Positions 1-6,739 of a stretch of 12,843 nt of DNA are shown here, piece by piece. The first letter of the stretch is position 1. Each line of letters starts with the position of its first letter. This stretch comes from an uncultured Verrucomicrobiota bacterium. GTDB taxonomy: Bacteria; Verrucomicrobiota; Verrucomicrobiae; Opitutales; Opitutaceae. The notes beneath the pieces were generated by a model. That model saw only the letters and a list, made by a program, of their open reading frames with translations, was not told the DNA's origin and made no database searches. The translations under genes and the position numbers were made by a program. The stretch lies in contig CAMLNJ010000028.1 in the NCBI GenBank assembly GCA_946481225.1, positions 1 to 12,843 on the forward strand. Direction: 5' to 3'.

Positions 1-2
1 AC

Positions 3-794
3 CACGATTGGCCGCGCGCCACCGCCCTCCTGCGCGACATGCTCGTCGCCAGCGGACGCTTCACCGTGGAGGTCTCGACCACGCCCGACCGCGCCGCCCC
101 GCCCGAGGCCTGGGCCGCGTGGCGCCCCGACTTCGCCCGCCACCGCGTAGTTATTTCCAACTACAACAGCGGCCACCAGCCCGACGCCCCGCGCTGGCCC
201 GCCGAGGTCGAGGCCGCCCTCGAAGCCTACGTCCGCGACGGAGGCGGCTTCGTGGCCTATCACGCCGCCAACAACGCCTTTCTCGCCTGGCCCGCCTACA
301 ACGAGATGATCGGCCTCGGCTGGCGCGACAAAACCTTCGGCCCCTCCCTCGTCGTCGGCCCGGATGGCGGCGTCGTCACCATTCCGGCCGGACAGGGCCG
401 CGGCCCCGGCCATGGCCCCGAGCACGACTTCGTCGTCACCGTGCTCGACCCCGATCACCCCATCACGCGCGGCCTTCCGACGAGCTGGCTACACCCGCAC
501 GAACAGCTCACCCACGGCCAGCACGGCCCCGCGAAAAATCTCGCGGTTCTCCATTACGCCAACTCGAAGGACACCGGCGAAAACGAACCCATGGACTGGA
601 CCGTCGCCTACGGGCGGGGCCGCGTTTACACGACCATGCTCGGCCACCTCTGGGCGGGCGGCCCCGACACCGCGCTGCGTTGCGCGGGTTTTCAAACCCT
701 CTTCCTGCGCGGCGTCGAATGGGCCGCCACCGGCCAGGTCACCCAGCCCGTCCCCGCCGACTTCCCGAGTCCCGCCAAAGCCAGCCTCCGCTAG
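3..794 (+). CDS. ThuA-like domain protein (5' end cut by window edge)
   Basis: The reading frame is open from the first base, so the gene starts outside the window; 263 residues are visible. The frame begins HDWPRATALLRDML, followed by the segment VVISNYNSG, GGGFVAYHAANNAF and, near the C-terminus, WTVAYGRGRVYTTMLGH. These are characteristic of the ThuA family (PF06283, class I glutamine amidotransferase-like fold). The family usually opens with a short beta strand before HDW, so about 30-40 N-terminal residues are probably missing, and a signal peptide cannot be judged. ThuA proteins were named from a trehalose/disaccharide utilisation locus and are frequent in Planctomycetes and Verrucomicrobiota sugar loci; their exact biochemistry is unsettled. 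The acyltransferase gene follows after 24 bases on the same strand, suggesting co-transcription. The internal ATG at 39 is not the true start because conserved family sequence continues upstream of it. Confidence 0.9.
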   Translation, partial: HDWPRATALLRDMLVASGRFTVEVSTTPDRAAPPEAWAAWRPDFARHRVVISNYNSGHQPDAPRWPAEVEAALEAYVRDGGGFVAYHAANNAFLAWPAYNEMIGLGWRDKTFGPSLVVGPDGGVVTIPAGQGRGPGHGPEHDFVVTVLDPDHPITRGLPTSWLHPHEQLTHGQHGPAKNLAVLHYANSKDTGENEPMDWTVAYGRGRVYTTMLGHLWAGGPDTALRCAGFQTLFLRGVEWAATGQVTQPVPADFPSPAKASLR

Positions 795-818
795 CACGCA
801 CCTGATTCCCTTCTTCCG

Positions 819-1640
819 ATGCACCTCTCCGAGCTTTGCCACCTCATCGATCTTCCCGCCGAGATGGCGAACCGCGTGTTGGCGTTCGACCGGGACTTCG
901 ATTACTCCGCCACCGACGCCATCACGCCCCGACTCCTCGACCGCACCACCTGGGAGGCCGCCGTCAAAGAGCTCCAGCACGTCCTCGGCGACGATCCGGC
1001 CGGAATAAAAATCCTCGCCTGCCTGCTCCGTTGCGCGTGCCAAACCCATCGGACCTACGTCGAGAAAGGCATCCCCGACGTGGTCTTCGTCGACACGATG
1101 AAGTTCTTCAGCCGCTTCGTGAATTTTCATCGCGAGGTGCATGGGACCTTCGCGTTTACCTGGGCCTGGTGGGTGCCCCGCCAGCTTTCGCTAAACGAGT
1201 TTCGCATCGGCTCATTGGAATATGAGACCGTCGAGACGGCCGGCGCCCGCTGCATCCAGGTCCACATCGCCTCCGACTCCGATCTCTCGACGCCCCGCCT
1301 GCGGGAATCCTATCTGAACGCCCGCCGCTTCTTCGCGGAATTTTTCCCGGCCTACACGAACGCGGACATGCTTTGCGAATCCTGGATGCTCTGCCCCGTG
1401 CTCGCCGAGTTGCTGCCGGCGAGCTCCCGCGTCCTCGCCTTCCAACGCGCCTTCGAAGTGCATCGGGTGGACGAGGAAAACATCGGCTTCCTGCAATGGG
1501 TCTATGGCCGCAAAGACATCCCGCCGCCGGAACTCCCGGAGCGCACCTCCCTCCAGCGAAAGATGAAGGCGCACCTGCTTCGGAGCGGCAAAGTCGGCTG
1601 GGCCTACGGCAAACTCTCCCCCGATCCGTTTGCGAACTGA
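819..1640 (+). CDS. acyltransferase-domain protein (NAT_N / GNAT-like C-terminal type)
   Basis: A 273-residue soluble protein with no signal peptide or membrane segment. From recall, it resembles the two-domain 'acyltransferase domain-containing protein' family with an N-terminal NAT_N domain (about residues 1-130) and a GNAT-like C-terminal domain (about 130-270). Supporting landmarks are TFAFTWAWWVPRQLSLNEFR at about 109-128, IQVHIASDSDLS, and ESWMLCPVLAELLP with the following NIGFLQWVYG near the C-terminus. Members are found in Clostridia and Verrucomicrobiota, often near glycosidase genes, and their substrates are unknown to me. The ATG at 819 follows the ThuA stop by 24 bases; no good Shine-Dalgarno precedes it, which is common in this window. 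The family assignment is from motif memory, so treat the acyl-transfer function as likely rather than shown. Confidence 0.72.
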   Translation: MHLSELCHLIDLPAEMANRVLAFDRDFDYSATDAITPRLLDRTTWEAAVKELQHVLGDDPAGIKILACLLRCACQTHRTYVEKGIPDVVFVDTMKFFSRFVNFHREVHGTFAFTWAWWVPRQLSLNEFRIGSLEYETVETAGARCIQVHIASDSDLSTPRLRESYLNARRFFAEFFPAYTNADMLCESWMLCPVLAELLPASSRVLAFQRAFEVHRVDEENIGFLQWVYGRKDIPPPELPERTSLQRKMKAHLLRSGKVGWAYGKLSPDPFAN

Positions 1641-1712
1641 TGCGGACGGAGTTCGCGTAACTCCCCCCTCCCCGCCACCCACCGCCTGTCCGCCGCGCGG
1701 AACGATGGGGGT

Positions 1713-1720
1713 GATGCATC
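1713..1720. promoter_or_regulatory. perfect palindrome upstream of GH3 gene, candidate operator
   Basis: The sequence TGATGCATCA (1712-1721) is a perfect 10-base palindrome in the 157-base gap between the acyltransferase and GH3 genes, 76 bases before the chosen GH3 ATG. Sugar-responsive repressors often bind short palindromes in such places, but no regulator gene is adjacent and no clear -35/-10 pair was found. Function is a guess. Confidence 0.25.
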
Positions 1721-1797
1721 AAAACCCCGTCGATTCCCTCCCCGGCGACGCTGCGCGCTGGATCGGCGCCGGCGACGGGCGGAGTTTCCCGAGGTCC

Positions 1798-3948
1798 ATG
1801 TCCTTCGCCTTCCCCTTTCAAAACCCCGACCTGCCCGACGAACTCCGCATCGACTCCCTCCTCGGGGAAATGACCCTTGAAGAAAAGATCGCCGGGCTCT
1901 CCACCAGCCCCGACGTCCCCCGGCTGGGTGTGCGCGGTTCCGACCATGTGGAAGGACTCCACGGGCTGTCGCAGGGCGGGCCGGGAAAATGGGGCGGCGA
2001 CAATCCCGCTCCGACCACGACCTTCCCGCAGGCGATCGGGCTGGGCACGACCTGGGAACCCGAGCTCGTCCGCCGCGTCGCCGAGGTCGAGGCGCACGAG
2101 GCGCGCTATCTGTTTCAACACCCGCTCCACGTGCGCGGCGGCATCGTGGTGCGCGCGCCCAACGCCGACCTCGGCCGCGACCCGCGCTGGGGCCGCACCG
2201 AGGAATGCTACGGCGAGGACGCGTTTCTCGTCGCCCGCTTCGCCGTGGCCTTCATCCGCGGCCTGCAGGGCGAGCATCCGCGATACTGGACGGCGGCGGC
2301 GCTGATGAAACACTTCCTCGCCAACAGCAACGAGGACGGCCGCGAATCCTCCTCGTCGGATTTCGACGCCGCGTTGCTCCACGAATACTACGCCGCGCCC
2401 TTCCGCGCCGGAGTGGTCCTCGGCGGCTCGCGCGCCTACATGGCCGCCTACAACGCCCACGACGGCACGCCCTGCACCGTGCATCCCATGCTGCGCGACA
2501 TCACCGTGCGCGAGTGGGGACAGGACGGCATCATCTGCACCGACGGCGGCGCCTTCAAAATGCTCGTCACCCATCACCGGCGTTACCCGGACCTCGTCGC
2601 GGCCGCCGCGCCGGTGCTGCACGCCGGCATCAACCAGTTTCTCGACGACCATGTGGACTCGGTGCGCGCCGCTCTCGCGCAAGGCGCTCTCACCGAGGCC
2701 GACATCGACGCCTGCCTGCGCGGCGTCTACCGCGTGATGCTGCGGCTCGGCCTGCTCGACCCCGCCGAGCGCGTGCCCCAGACGCGCATCGGCCTGGACG
2801 GTGAACCCGAGCCTTGGCTTTCGCAGGCCAACCGCGACCTCGTGCGCGAGGTCACACGGCGCTCCATCGTGTTGCTCAAAAACGAGGGCTCGCTGCTGCC
2901 GATCGATCCCGCCCGCCTGCACCGCGTGGCCCTCATCGGCCCGCGCGCCGACGAGGTCCTGCTCGATTGGTATAGCGGCGTGCCGGCGCACGCGGTGTCG
3001 CCGCGCGAAGGCCTGGCCGCCCGCCTCGGCGAAACTGCGGTGAGCTTGGACCTCGGCGACGATCCTGCCCGGGCCGCCGCGCTCGCGCGCGAGTGCGACG
3101 TCGCGATCCTCTGCGTGGGCAACCGGCCCGTCGGCGCGGGCGCTTGGGCCAAGGTCGACTTCCCGAGCGAGGGCCGCGAGGCCGTCGACCGCCAGTCGAT
3201 CGACCTCGAACAAGAGCCTCTCATCCAGGCCGTCCACGCGGCCAACCCGCGCTGCGTGGTGGTGCTGATCAGCTCCTTCCCCTTCGCCATCAACTGGACC
3301 CAGGAGCACGTGCCCGCGATCCTGCACCTGACGCAAAACAGCCAGGAGCTCGGCCACGCGCTCGCGGACGTCTTGTTCGGCGACGTCGATCCGTCAGGCC
3401 GCCTCGTGCAAACCTGGCCGCGCTCTCTCGACCAGTTGCCGCCGATGATGGATTACGACCTGCGCCATGGACGCACCTACGCGTGGTTTCGCGGCGAGCC
3501 GCTCTACCCCTTCGGCCACGGGCTTTCCTACACGAGCTTCGAATATGGCGAGCTGCGCCTCGAGCCGACCCCGGGCCGCACCACGCCGACGATCCGCTGC
3601 ACGGTGCGCAATACCGGGGCGCGTCGCGGCGCCGTCGTGCCGCAGATCTACGTCGCTCCGCCGAAAGGAGACGAGACCGCACCGACGCGCGCGCCGCTGG
3701 CCTTACGGGGATTCACCAAGGTCTTCCTCGACCCGGGCGAGGAACATGAACTGCGCATCGGGCTCGATCCTTGGGCGCTGGCGCATTTCGACATCGCCCG
3801 CGACGAATGGATCGAAGCGCCCGGACGCTACACGATCATGCTCGCCGCCAACGCCCGCCAGCCGCTCCGCTCGGCGTCTTGGACGATCACAACCGGGCGA
3901 GGGCTCGGCCGAGTGCCCGAGCGCGACGAAACCCGGCCGCTTGACTGA
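1798..3948 (+). CDS. glycoside hydrolase family 3 beta-glycosidase (beta-glucosidase/xylosidase type)
   Basis: A 716-residue exo-acting retaining glycosidase that releases terminal beta-linked sugars from oligosaccharides. The N-terminal GH3 barrel starts at PFQNPDLPDELRIDSLLGEM and contains VEGLHGLSQGG, GRDPRWGRTEECYGEDAF (about 126-143) and KHFLANSNEDGR (about 171-182). The nucleophile is the Asp in GIICTDGGAF (about residue 249). The C-terminal GH3 domain starts near RRSIVLLKNEGSLLPI; the likely acid/base is Glu in FPSEGREAVDR (about 458). YPFGHGLSYTSFEY leads into a fibronectin-III-like domain that reaches the end. No signal peptide is seen, so cytoplasmic action on imported oligosaccharides is likely. 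ATG 1798 was chosen because GH3 homology starts right after it and GAGG lies just upstream; TTG 1630, ATG 1705 and ATG 1714 are in frame but add a Pro/Gly-rich stretch unlike GH3. The NGxPC-like HDGTPCTVHP before the nucleophile recalls xylosidase-type members, so substrate is open. Confidence 0.93.
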   Translation: MSFAFPFQNPDLPDELRIDSLLGEMTLEEKIAGLSTSPDVPRLGVRGSDHVEGLHGLSQGGPGKWGGDNPAPTTTFPQAIGLGTTWEPELVRRVAEVEAHEARYLFQHPLHVRGGIVVRAPNADLGRDPRWGRTEECYGEDAFLVARFAVAFIRGLQGEHPRYWTAAALMKHFLANSNEDGRESSSSDFDAALLHEYYAAPFRAGVVLGGSRAYMAAYNAHDGTPCTVHPMLRDITVREWGQDGIICTDGGAFKMLVTHHRRYPDLVAAAAPVLHAGINQFLDDHVDSVRAALAQGALTEADIDACLRGVYRVMLRLGLLDPAERVPQTRIGLDGEPEPWLSQANRDLVREVTRRSIVLLKNEGSLLPIDPARLHRVALIGPRADEVLLDWYSGVPAHAVSPREGLAARLGETAVSLDLGDDPARAAALARECDVAILCVGNRPVGAGAWAKVDFPSEGREAVDRQSIDLEQEPLIQAVHAANPRCVVVLISSFPFAINWTQEHVPAILHLTQNSQELGHALADVLFGDVDPSGRLVQTWPRSLDQLPPMMDYDLRHGRTYAWFRGEPLYPFGHGLSYTSFEYGELRLEPTPGRTTPTIRCTVRNTGARRGAVVPQIYVAPPKGDETAPTRAPLALRGFTKVFLDPGEEHELRIGLDPWALAHFDIARDEWIEAPGRYTIMLAANARQPLRSASWTITTGRGLGRVPERDETRPLD

Positions 3949-4005
3949 TTCTTCCTCCCGCGATGGCCCGGCGAGCACCCGCCGGCCCCCGTCGCCGGAT
4001 CTGGA

Positions 4006-4043
4006 GTGTGTCTGCAGTGCGCTGGTTTATTCACCAGACACAC
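4006..4043. terminator. hairpin at convergent junction, likely bidirectional terminator
   Basis: GTGTGTCTG (4006-4014) pairs perfectly with CAGACACAC (4035-4043), a 9-base stem. A second, competing stem lies inside: CTGGT (4022-4026) with ACCAG (4033-4037) around a six-base loop; it shares bases 4035-4037 with the outer stem. It sits between the GH3 stop (3948) and the stop of the oppositely oriented repeat protein (4051). No clean T-run follows on either side, so termination is inferred from position and symmetry. Confidence 0.5.
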
Positions 4044-4050
4044 CCTTGGT

Positions 4051-5307
4051 TCAGAATTCCTGCTCTGCTTTCTCAGCCAGCCACCGCTGCTTCACCGTTT
4101 CCGCGAAATCCGCGTCTTTCAGCCACCGACGGGCGGAGTCGGGATCCCACGACAGCCAGGTGCGGAAAGACTGGTGGACGAGCCGTTCGCGCGCCGCAGG
4201 GTCCGCCGCCTTCATCGCCATGCGCGCACCGACGCCGGGAGCCCAGGGCCGCACCGCCTCGACATAGGCCTCGATGGCGCGCTCGCGCAGCGATCCGGGG
4301 GCGAGCCCGTCCACGCATCGGCCCGCCGCCTCGGGGGCGACCGGGACGAACGTCTCCAAAACACGCGTCACGCCCTGCTGTTGCAACGACTCGTCTTTCA
4401 GGTCGGCGATCCACGTGATCGCCCGCTGCGGATCCTGGGTCGCCCACCGCTCCATCGCCGCCAGGACCGCCCGTCGCCTGAGCTCGTCGGGCGCGAGCCC
4501 GCGCGCGAACTCCGCCGCGGACACGGGGTCCGAATCCGCCCAGGACTCGGCCACCGTTTCCTGCGCGAGCGCCCGCTCGGCCTCCTGCGGCAGACTGGCG
4601 GCCCAATCGCGCGCGGCGGCGGCATCCGCGGCCGCCCAGTTTCCGGCGACATTCATGATCAGGGCGTTCTTCGTATCGCTAGGCGGCAGGCTCGAAATGA
4701 TCGACGACATGGCCGCGGGGTCCTGGTGCACCCAGATAAAATGGACGTTGCGCAAGGCTCCCTCGGCGGGAGATCCGTCCGGCAATTCGTTCACCCACCG
4801 GAGCGCGGCCGGCACGTCCTGCCGCGCCCACTCCTCGGCCACCATCTGCACCGCCTCGGCGCGCGCACGTCCCGGTCGCATCTTCAAGACGGCCTCGGCG
4901 GTGGCGCGGATATCCTGCTTGGCGCAGGCGGGAACGATACTCCGGAGACACTGCACCCGGGTCATGCTCTCGGGCATGCGCGCGACATGTTCGAACGCTT
5001 CGGCGGGGGCGAGTTCGCCCCAGCGCCTTAGCACCGCCTCCGTCAGCACCACACGCTCCCGCAGCGGGCCGATTTTCTCCGCCACCTGGAGCGCTTCGGG
5101 GATCTCGGCCAGGGACAAGGTCCCGCCCAGAGCGACCAACGCGGAGAGTTTACCGTCGATTTTCTTTTCCATGCGCGCCTCCTCCAGCCGGGCGGCGAAG
5201 TCTCGCGCCGGCTTGTCGCCTTCCGTCCCGGCGAAGGTCGCGGTCGGAAACAAAGTGGTCAGCAGGGCGGCGCAGATGAACGCGCGAAGCACTCGTGGAG
5301 AAAGCAT
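4051..5307 (-). CDS. secreted protein of about ten exact 32-residue Trp-rich helical repeats
   Basis: A 418-residue protein of unknown function. Residues 1-26 form a signal peptide (MLSPRVLRAFICAALL, cleavage after TFA), so it is exported. From about residue 96 to the end it is a tandem repeat with a fixed 32-residue period: the anchor position falls at 96, 128, 160, 192, 224, 256, 288, 320, 352 and 384, and is Trp in seven of these (Cys128, Phe320 and Val352 are the exceptions). The unit reads roughly W-A-x-x-D-P-x-x-A-x-x-W-x-x-x-L-P followed by a helix rich in Arg, Ala and Val. Clear copies are EWARQDVPAALRWVNELP, NWAAADAAAARDWAASLP and SWADSDPVSAAEFARGLAP. This predicts an alpha-alpha solenoid, perhaps a binding scaffold. 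I do not recognise a named domain. ATG 5307 was chosen over the upstream start at 5451 because it begins the signal peptide. A shorter relative lies on the other side of the GH12 gene. Confidence 0.85.
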   Translation of the reverse strand: MLSPRVLRAFICAALLTTLFPTATFAGTEGDKPARDFAARLEEARMEKKIDGKLSALVALGGTLSLAEIPEALQVAEKIGPLRERVVLTEAVLRRWGELAPAEAFEHVARMPESMTRVQCLRSIVPACAKQDIRATAEAVLKMRPGRARAEAVQMVAEEWARQDVPAALRWVNELPDGSPAEGALRNVHFIWVHQDPAAMSSIISSLPPSDTKNALIMNVAGNWAAADAAAARDWAASLPQEAERALAQETVAESWADSDPVSAAEFARGLAPDELRRRAVLAAMERWATQDPQRAITWIADLKDESLQQQGVTRVLETFVPVAPEAAGRCVDGLAPGSLRERAIEAYVEAVRPWAPGVGARMAMKAADPAARERLVHQSFRTWLSWDPDSARRWLKDADFAETVKQRWLAEKAEQEF

Positions 5308-5365
5308 GGGATGGCGGTTTCGATTGGCTCGGGTTTGCGCGACCTCGCTCGGCCTGGCGCGGCCT

Positions 5366-5390
5366 GAAAAGCCGTCGCGCGAAGCGACGG
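5366..5390 (-). terminator. intrinsic terminator after GH12 gene
   Basis: Read on the - strand, CCGTCGC and GCGACGG (5390-5384 and 5378-5372) form a perfect 7-base stem around a TTCGC loop, followed by C-TTTT-C (5371-5366). It lies 90 bases beyond the GH12 stop and upstream of the repeat-protein start at 5307, so it probably separates the two transcripts. The T-run is short, so termination may be partial. Confidence 0.6.
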
Positions 5391-5479
5391 GGGGCCTGGT
5401 CCTGATGACGATCAAACGCAAAAGCGCGACGGCGAGAATTCGCCGCCGCACTTTGTTTCGACAACGTGGACGCCGGGGT

Positions 5480-6703
5480 TCAGGGCGCCTGAAGCGACCA
5501 CTGCTGATTGTTGCCTCCGGTCCACTGCCAGAGCTGCACCTTGGCTCCGTTGGAGGTCGAGACGCCGTCCACGTCCAGGCAGGAGCCCGTCGCGCAGTTC
5601 GGCGTGATCCGGTAGTTGCCGTTGCTGGTGCCGCTGAATTTGAACTGCTGACCGGCGCCGTTCCAGTAGTCCCACAACTGCACCTTGGTTCCGTTGGCGG
5701 AGGAGAGCGTGTTGATGTCCAGCGATTTTCCGCTCTGCACGCCGATGATCTTGTAATTGCCGTTGCCCGTGCCGGTCACGGTCCACTTCTGGTTGGCCCC
5801 GCCTCCGTAGGTCCACTGCTGGATTTGCGTGCCGTTGGTGGTGCCGAAGCCGGCGGCATCCATCGCCTTTCCGCTGTGGCGGGCGATGATCTTGTAGGTG
5901 CCGTTGGCGGGACCGGTCCCGCCGCCGCCGGCGCCCTTTTGGGCGTCGATCCAGCCGTTGATGTAAACCCAGCCGTTTCCTTGCACGACTTCGAAGCCGC
6001 TCTCCACGACGTTGAGATACATGTTCATGCTGAAGCGACCGTCCTGGCTGCGGTTGTTCTGCAGCCATTGGTAGAAGGGCTTCAGGTCCACGTTCAGGCT
6101 GCCGCTCGTCGGCAGGGAAGCCTCGGGCCACTTGACGGAGCCGTTCGGCACGAAGCTGTAGACGTAATAGCCGGCGGCGCTGTTATACCCCTCCCAGAGG
6201 TCCCAGGAGATGTTGGCATGCCAAAGCACGTTGGTGCCGGTCTGGTTGCCGATGGGCCAGGAGTTGTGTCCGCCCCAGACCATCACCTCGAGCTGCGGGT
6301 TGCCCTTGGCGGAGTCCCAGCGCAGGAAGGTGTCGTAGGCGAAATCGCCCTTCATGTTCGAGCCGCCCGAGCTGTAGGAGAACTGGCACGGGATGCTGCT
6401 CAGCTGCGAGAGCTGCGCCGGAAAAAGGGTGTCGCCGGTGGGGCTCCAGCCGTAGTGCCAGCCGCGGCAGATCGCCGGATAGCCGTAGAGATTCGGGCTG
6501 CTGAAATTGTAGCTGATCGTCATCTCCGGGTAGCTGCCCGTGCCGAACGAGGCGCGGATGCCGCCGGAGGGATCGTTGAAGTTGTTGTTCCACGCCCAGA
6601 CCGGGCCGTAGGTCTTGTAGTCTCCCGCGCTTGCGGTGGACGTGAGCCCCACCGCGAGGAGGAAGGCGGAAGCCGCGAGGGCTATTAATTTCGGGGATTT
6701 CAT
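5480..6703 (-). CDS. secreted GH12 endo-beta-glucanase/xyloglucanase with C-terminal CBM13 (ricin-type) module
   Basis: A 407-residue extracellular enzyme that cuts internal beta-1,4-glucan or xyloglucan bonds with retention. Signal peptide 1-26 ends STASA before GDYK. The GH12 domain spans about 28-252: ICRGWHYGW, the nucleophile Glu139 in LEVMVWGG with the downstream PIG, and the acid/base Glu238 in SGFEVVQGNG are the family landmarks. A Gly-rich linker (256-264, KGAGGGGTG) leads to a beta-trefoil CBM13/ricin-B-like module (about 268-405) with three repeats. The QxW positions are Q305-K-W307, Q352-Q-F354 and Q400-Q-W402, so the middle repeat has Phe for Trp. CBM13 modules usually bind xylan or galactosides. 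The ATG at 6703 follows the preceding repeat-protein stop by only 36 bases, with no obvious Shine-Dalgarno, suggesting co-transcription. GH12 is certain enough from both catalytic motifs; exact substrate is not. Confidence 0.91.
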   Translation of the reverse strand: MKSPKLIALAASAFLLAVGLTSTASAGDYKTYGPVWAWNNNFNDPSGGIRASFGTGSYPEMTISYNFSSPNLYGYPAICRGWHYGWSPTGDTLFPAQLSQLSSIPCQFSYSSGGSNMKGDFAYDTFLRWDSAKGNPQLEVMVWGGHNSWPIGNQTGTNVLWHANISWDLWEGYNSAAGYYVYSFVPNGSVKWPEASLPTSGSLNVDLKPFYQWLQNNRSQDGRFSMNMYLNVVESGFEVVQGNGWVYINGWIDAQKGAGGGGTGPANGTYKIIARHSGKAMDAAGFGTTNGTQIQQWTYGGGANQKWTVTGTGNGNYKIIGVQSGKSLDINTLSSANGTKVQLWDYWNGAGQQFKFSGTSNGNYRITPNCATGSCLDVDGVSTSNGAKVQLWQWTGGNNQQWSLQAP

Positions 6704-6739
6704 TTCGTGTCTGTTGGTATGCTTGGGGTTGTTTGTTCA

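Noticed and set aside
1630..1797. Upstream in-frame extension of the GH3 gene, beginning at TTG 1630 and including ATG 1705 and 1714
   Set aside because: The added 56 residues are Pro/Gly-rich and unlike GH3; homology begins at 1798. The TTG would overlap the acyltransferase stop, but no start there is supported.
1156..3357. A very long - strand frame opposite the GH3 and acyltransferase genes
   Set aside because: Its length reflects GC-skewed codons of the true genes; the sequence is low in hydrophobic motifs and resembles no family.
5308..5451. N-terminal extension of the secreted repeat protein to 5451
   Set aside because: The extra 48 residues are Arg-rich and would bury the signal peptide; the terminator hairpin at 5366-5390 also lies within it.
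4274..6688. A very long + strand frame opposite the repeat protein and GH12 genes
   Set aside because: It spans two clear - strand genes with signal peptides and catalytic motifs, so it is an antisense shadow.
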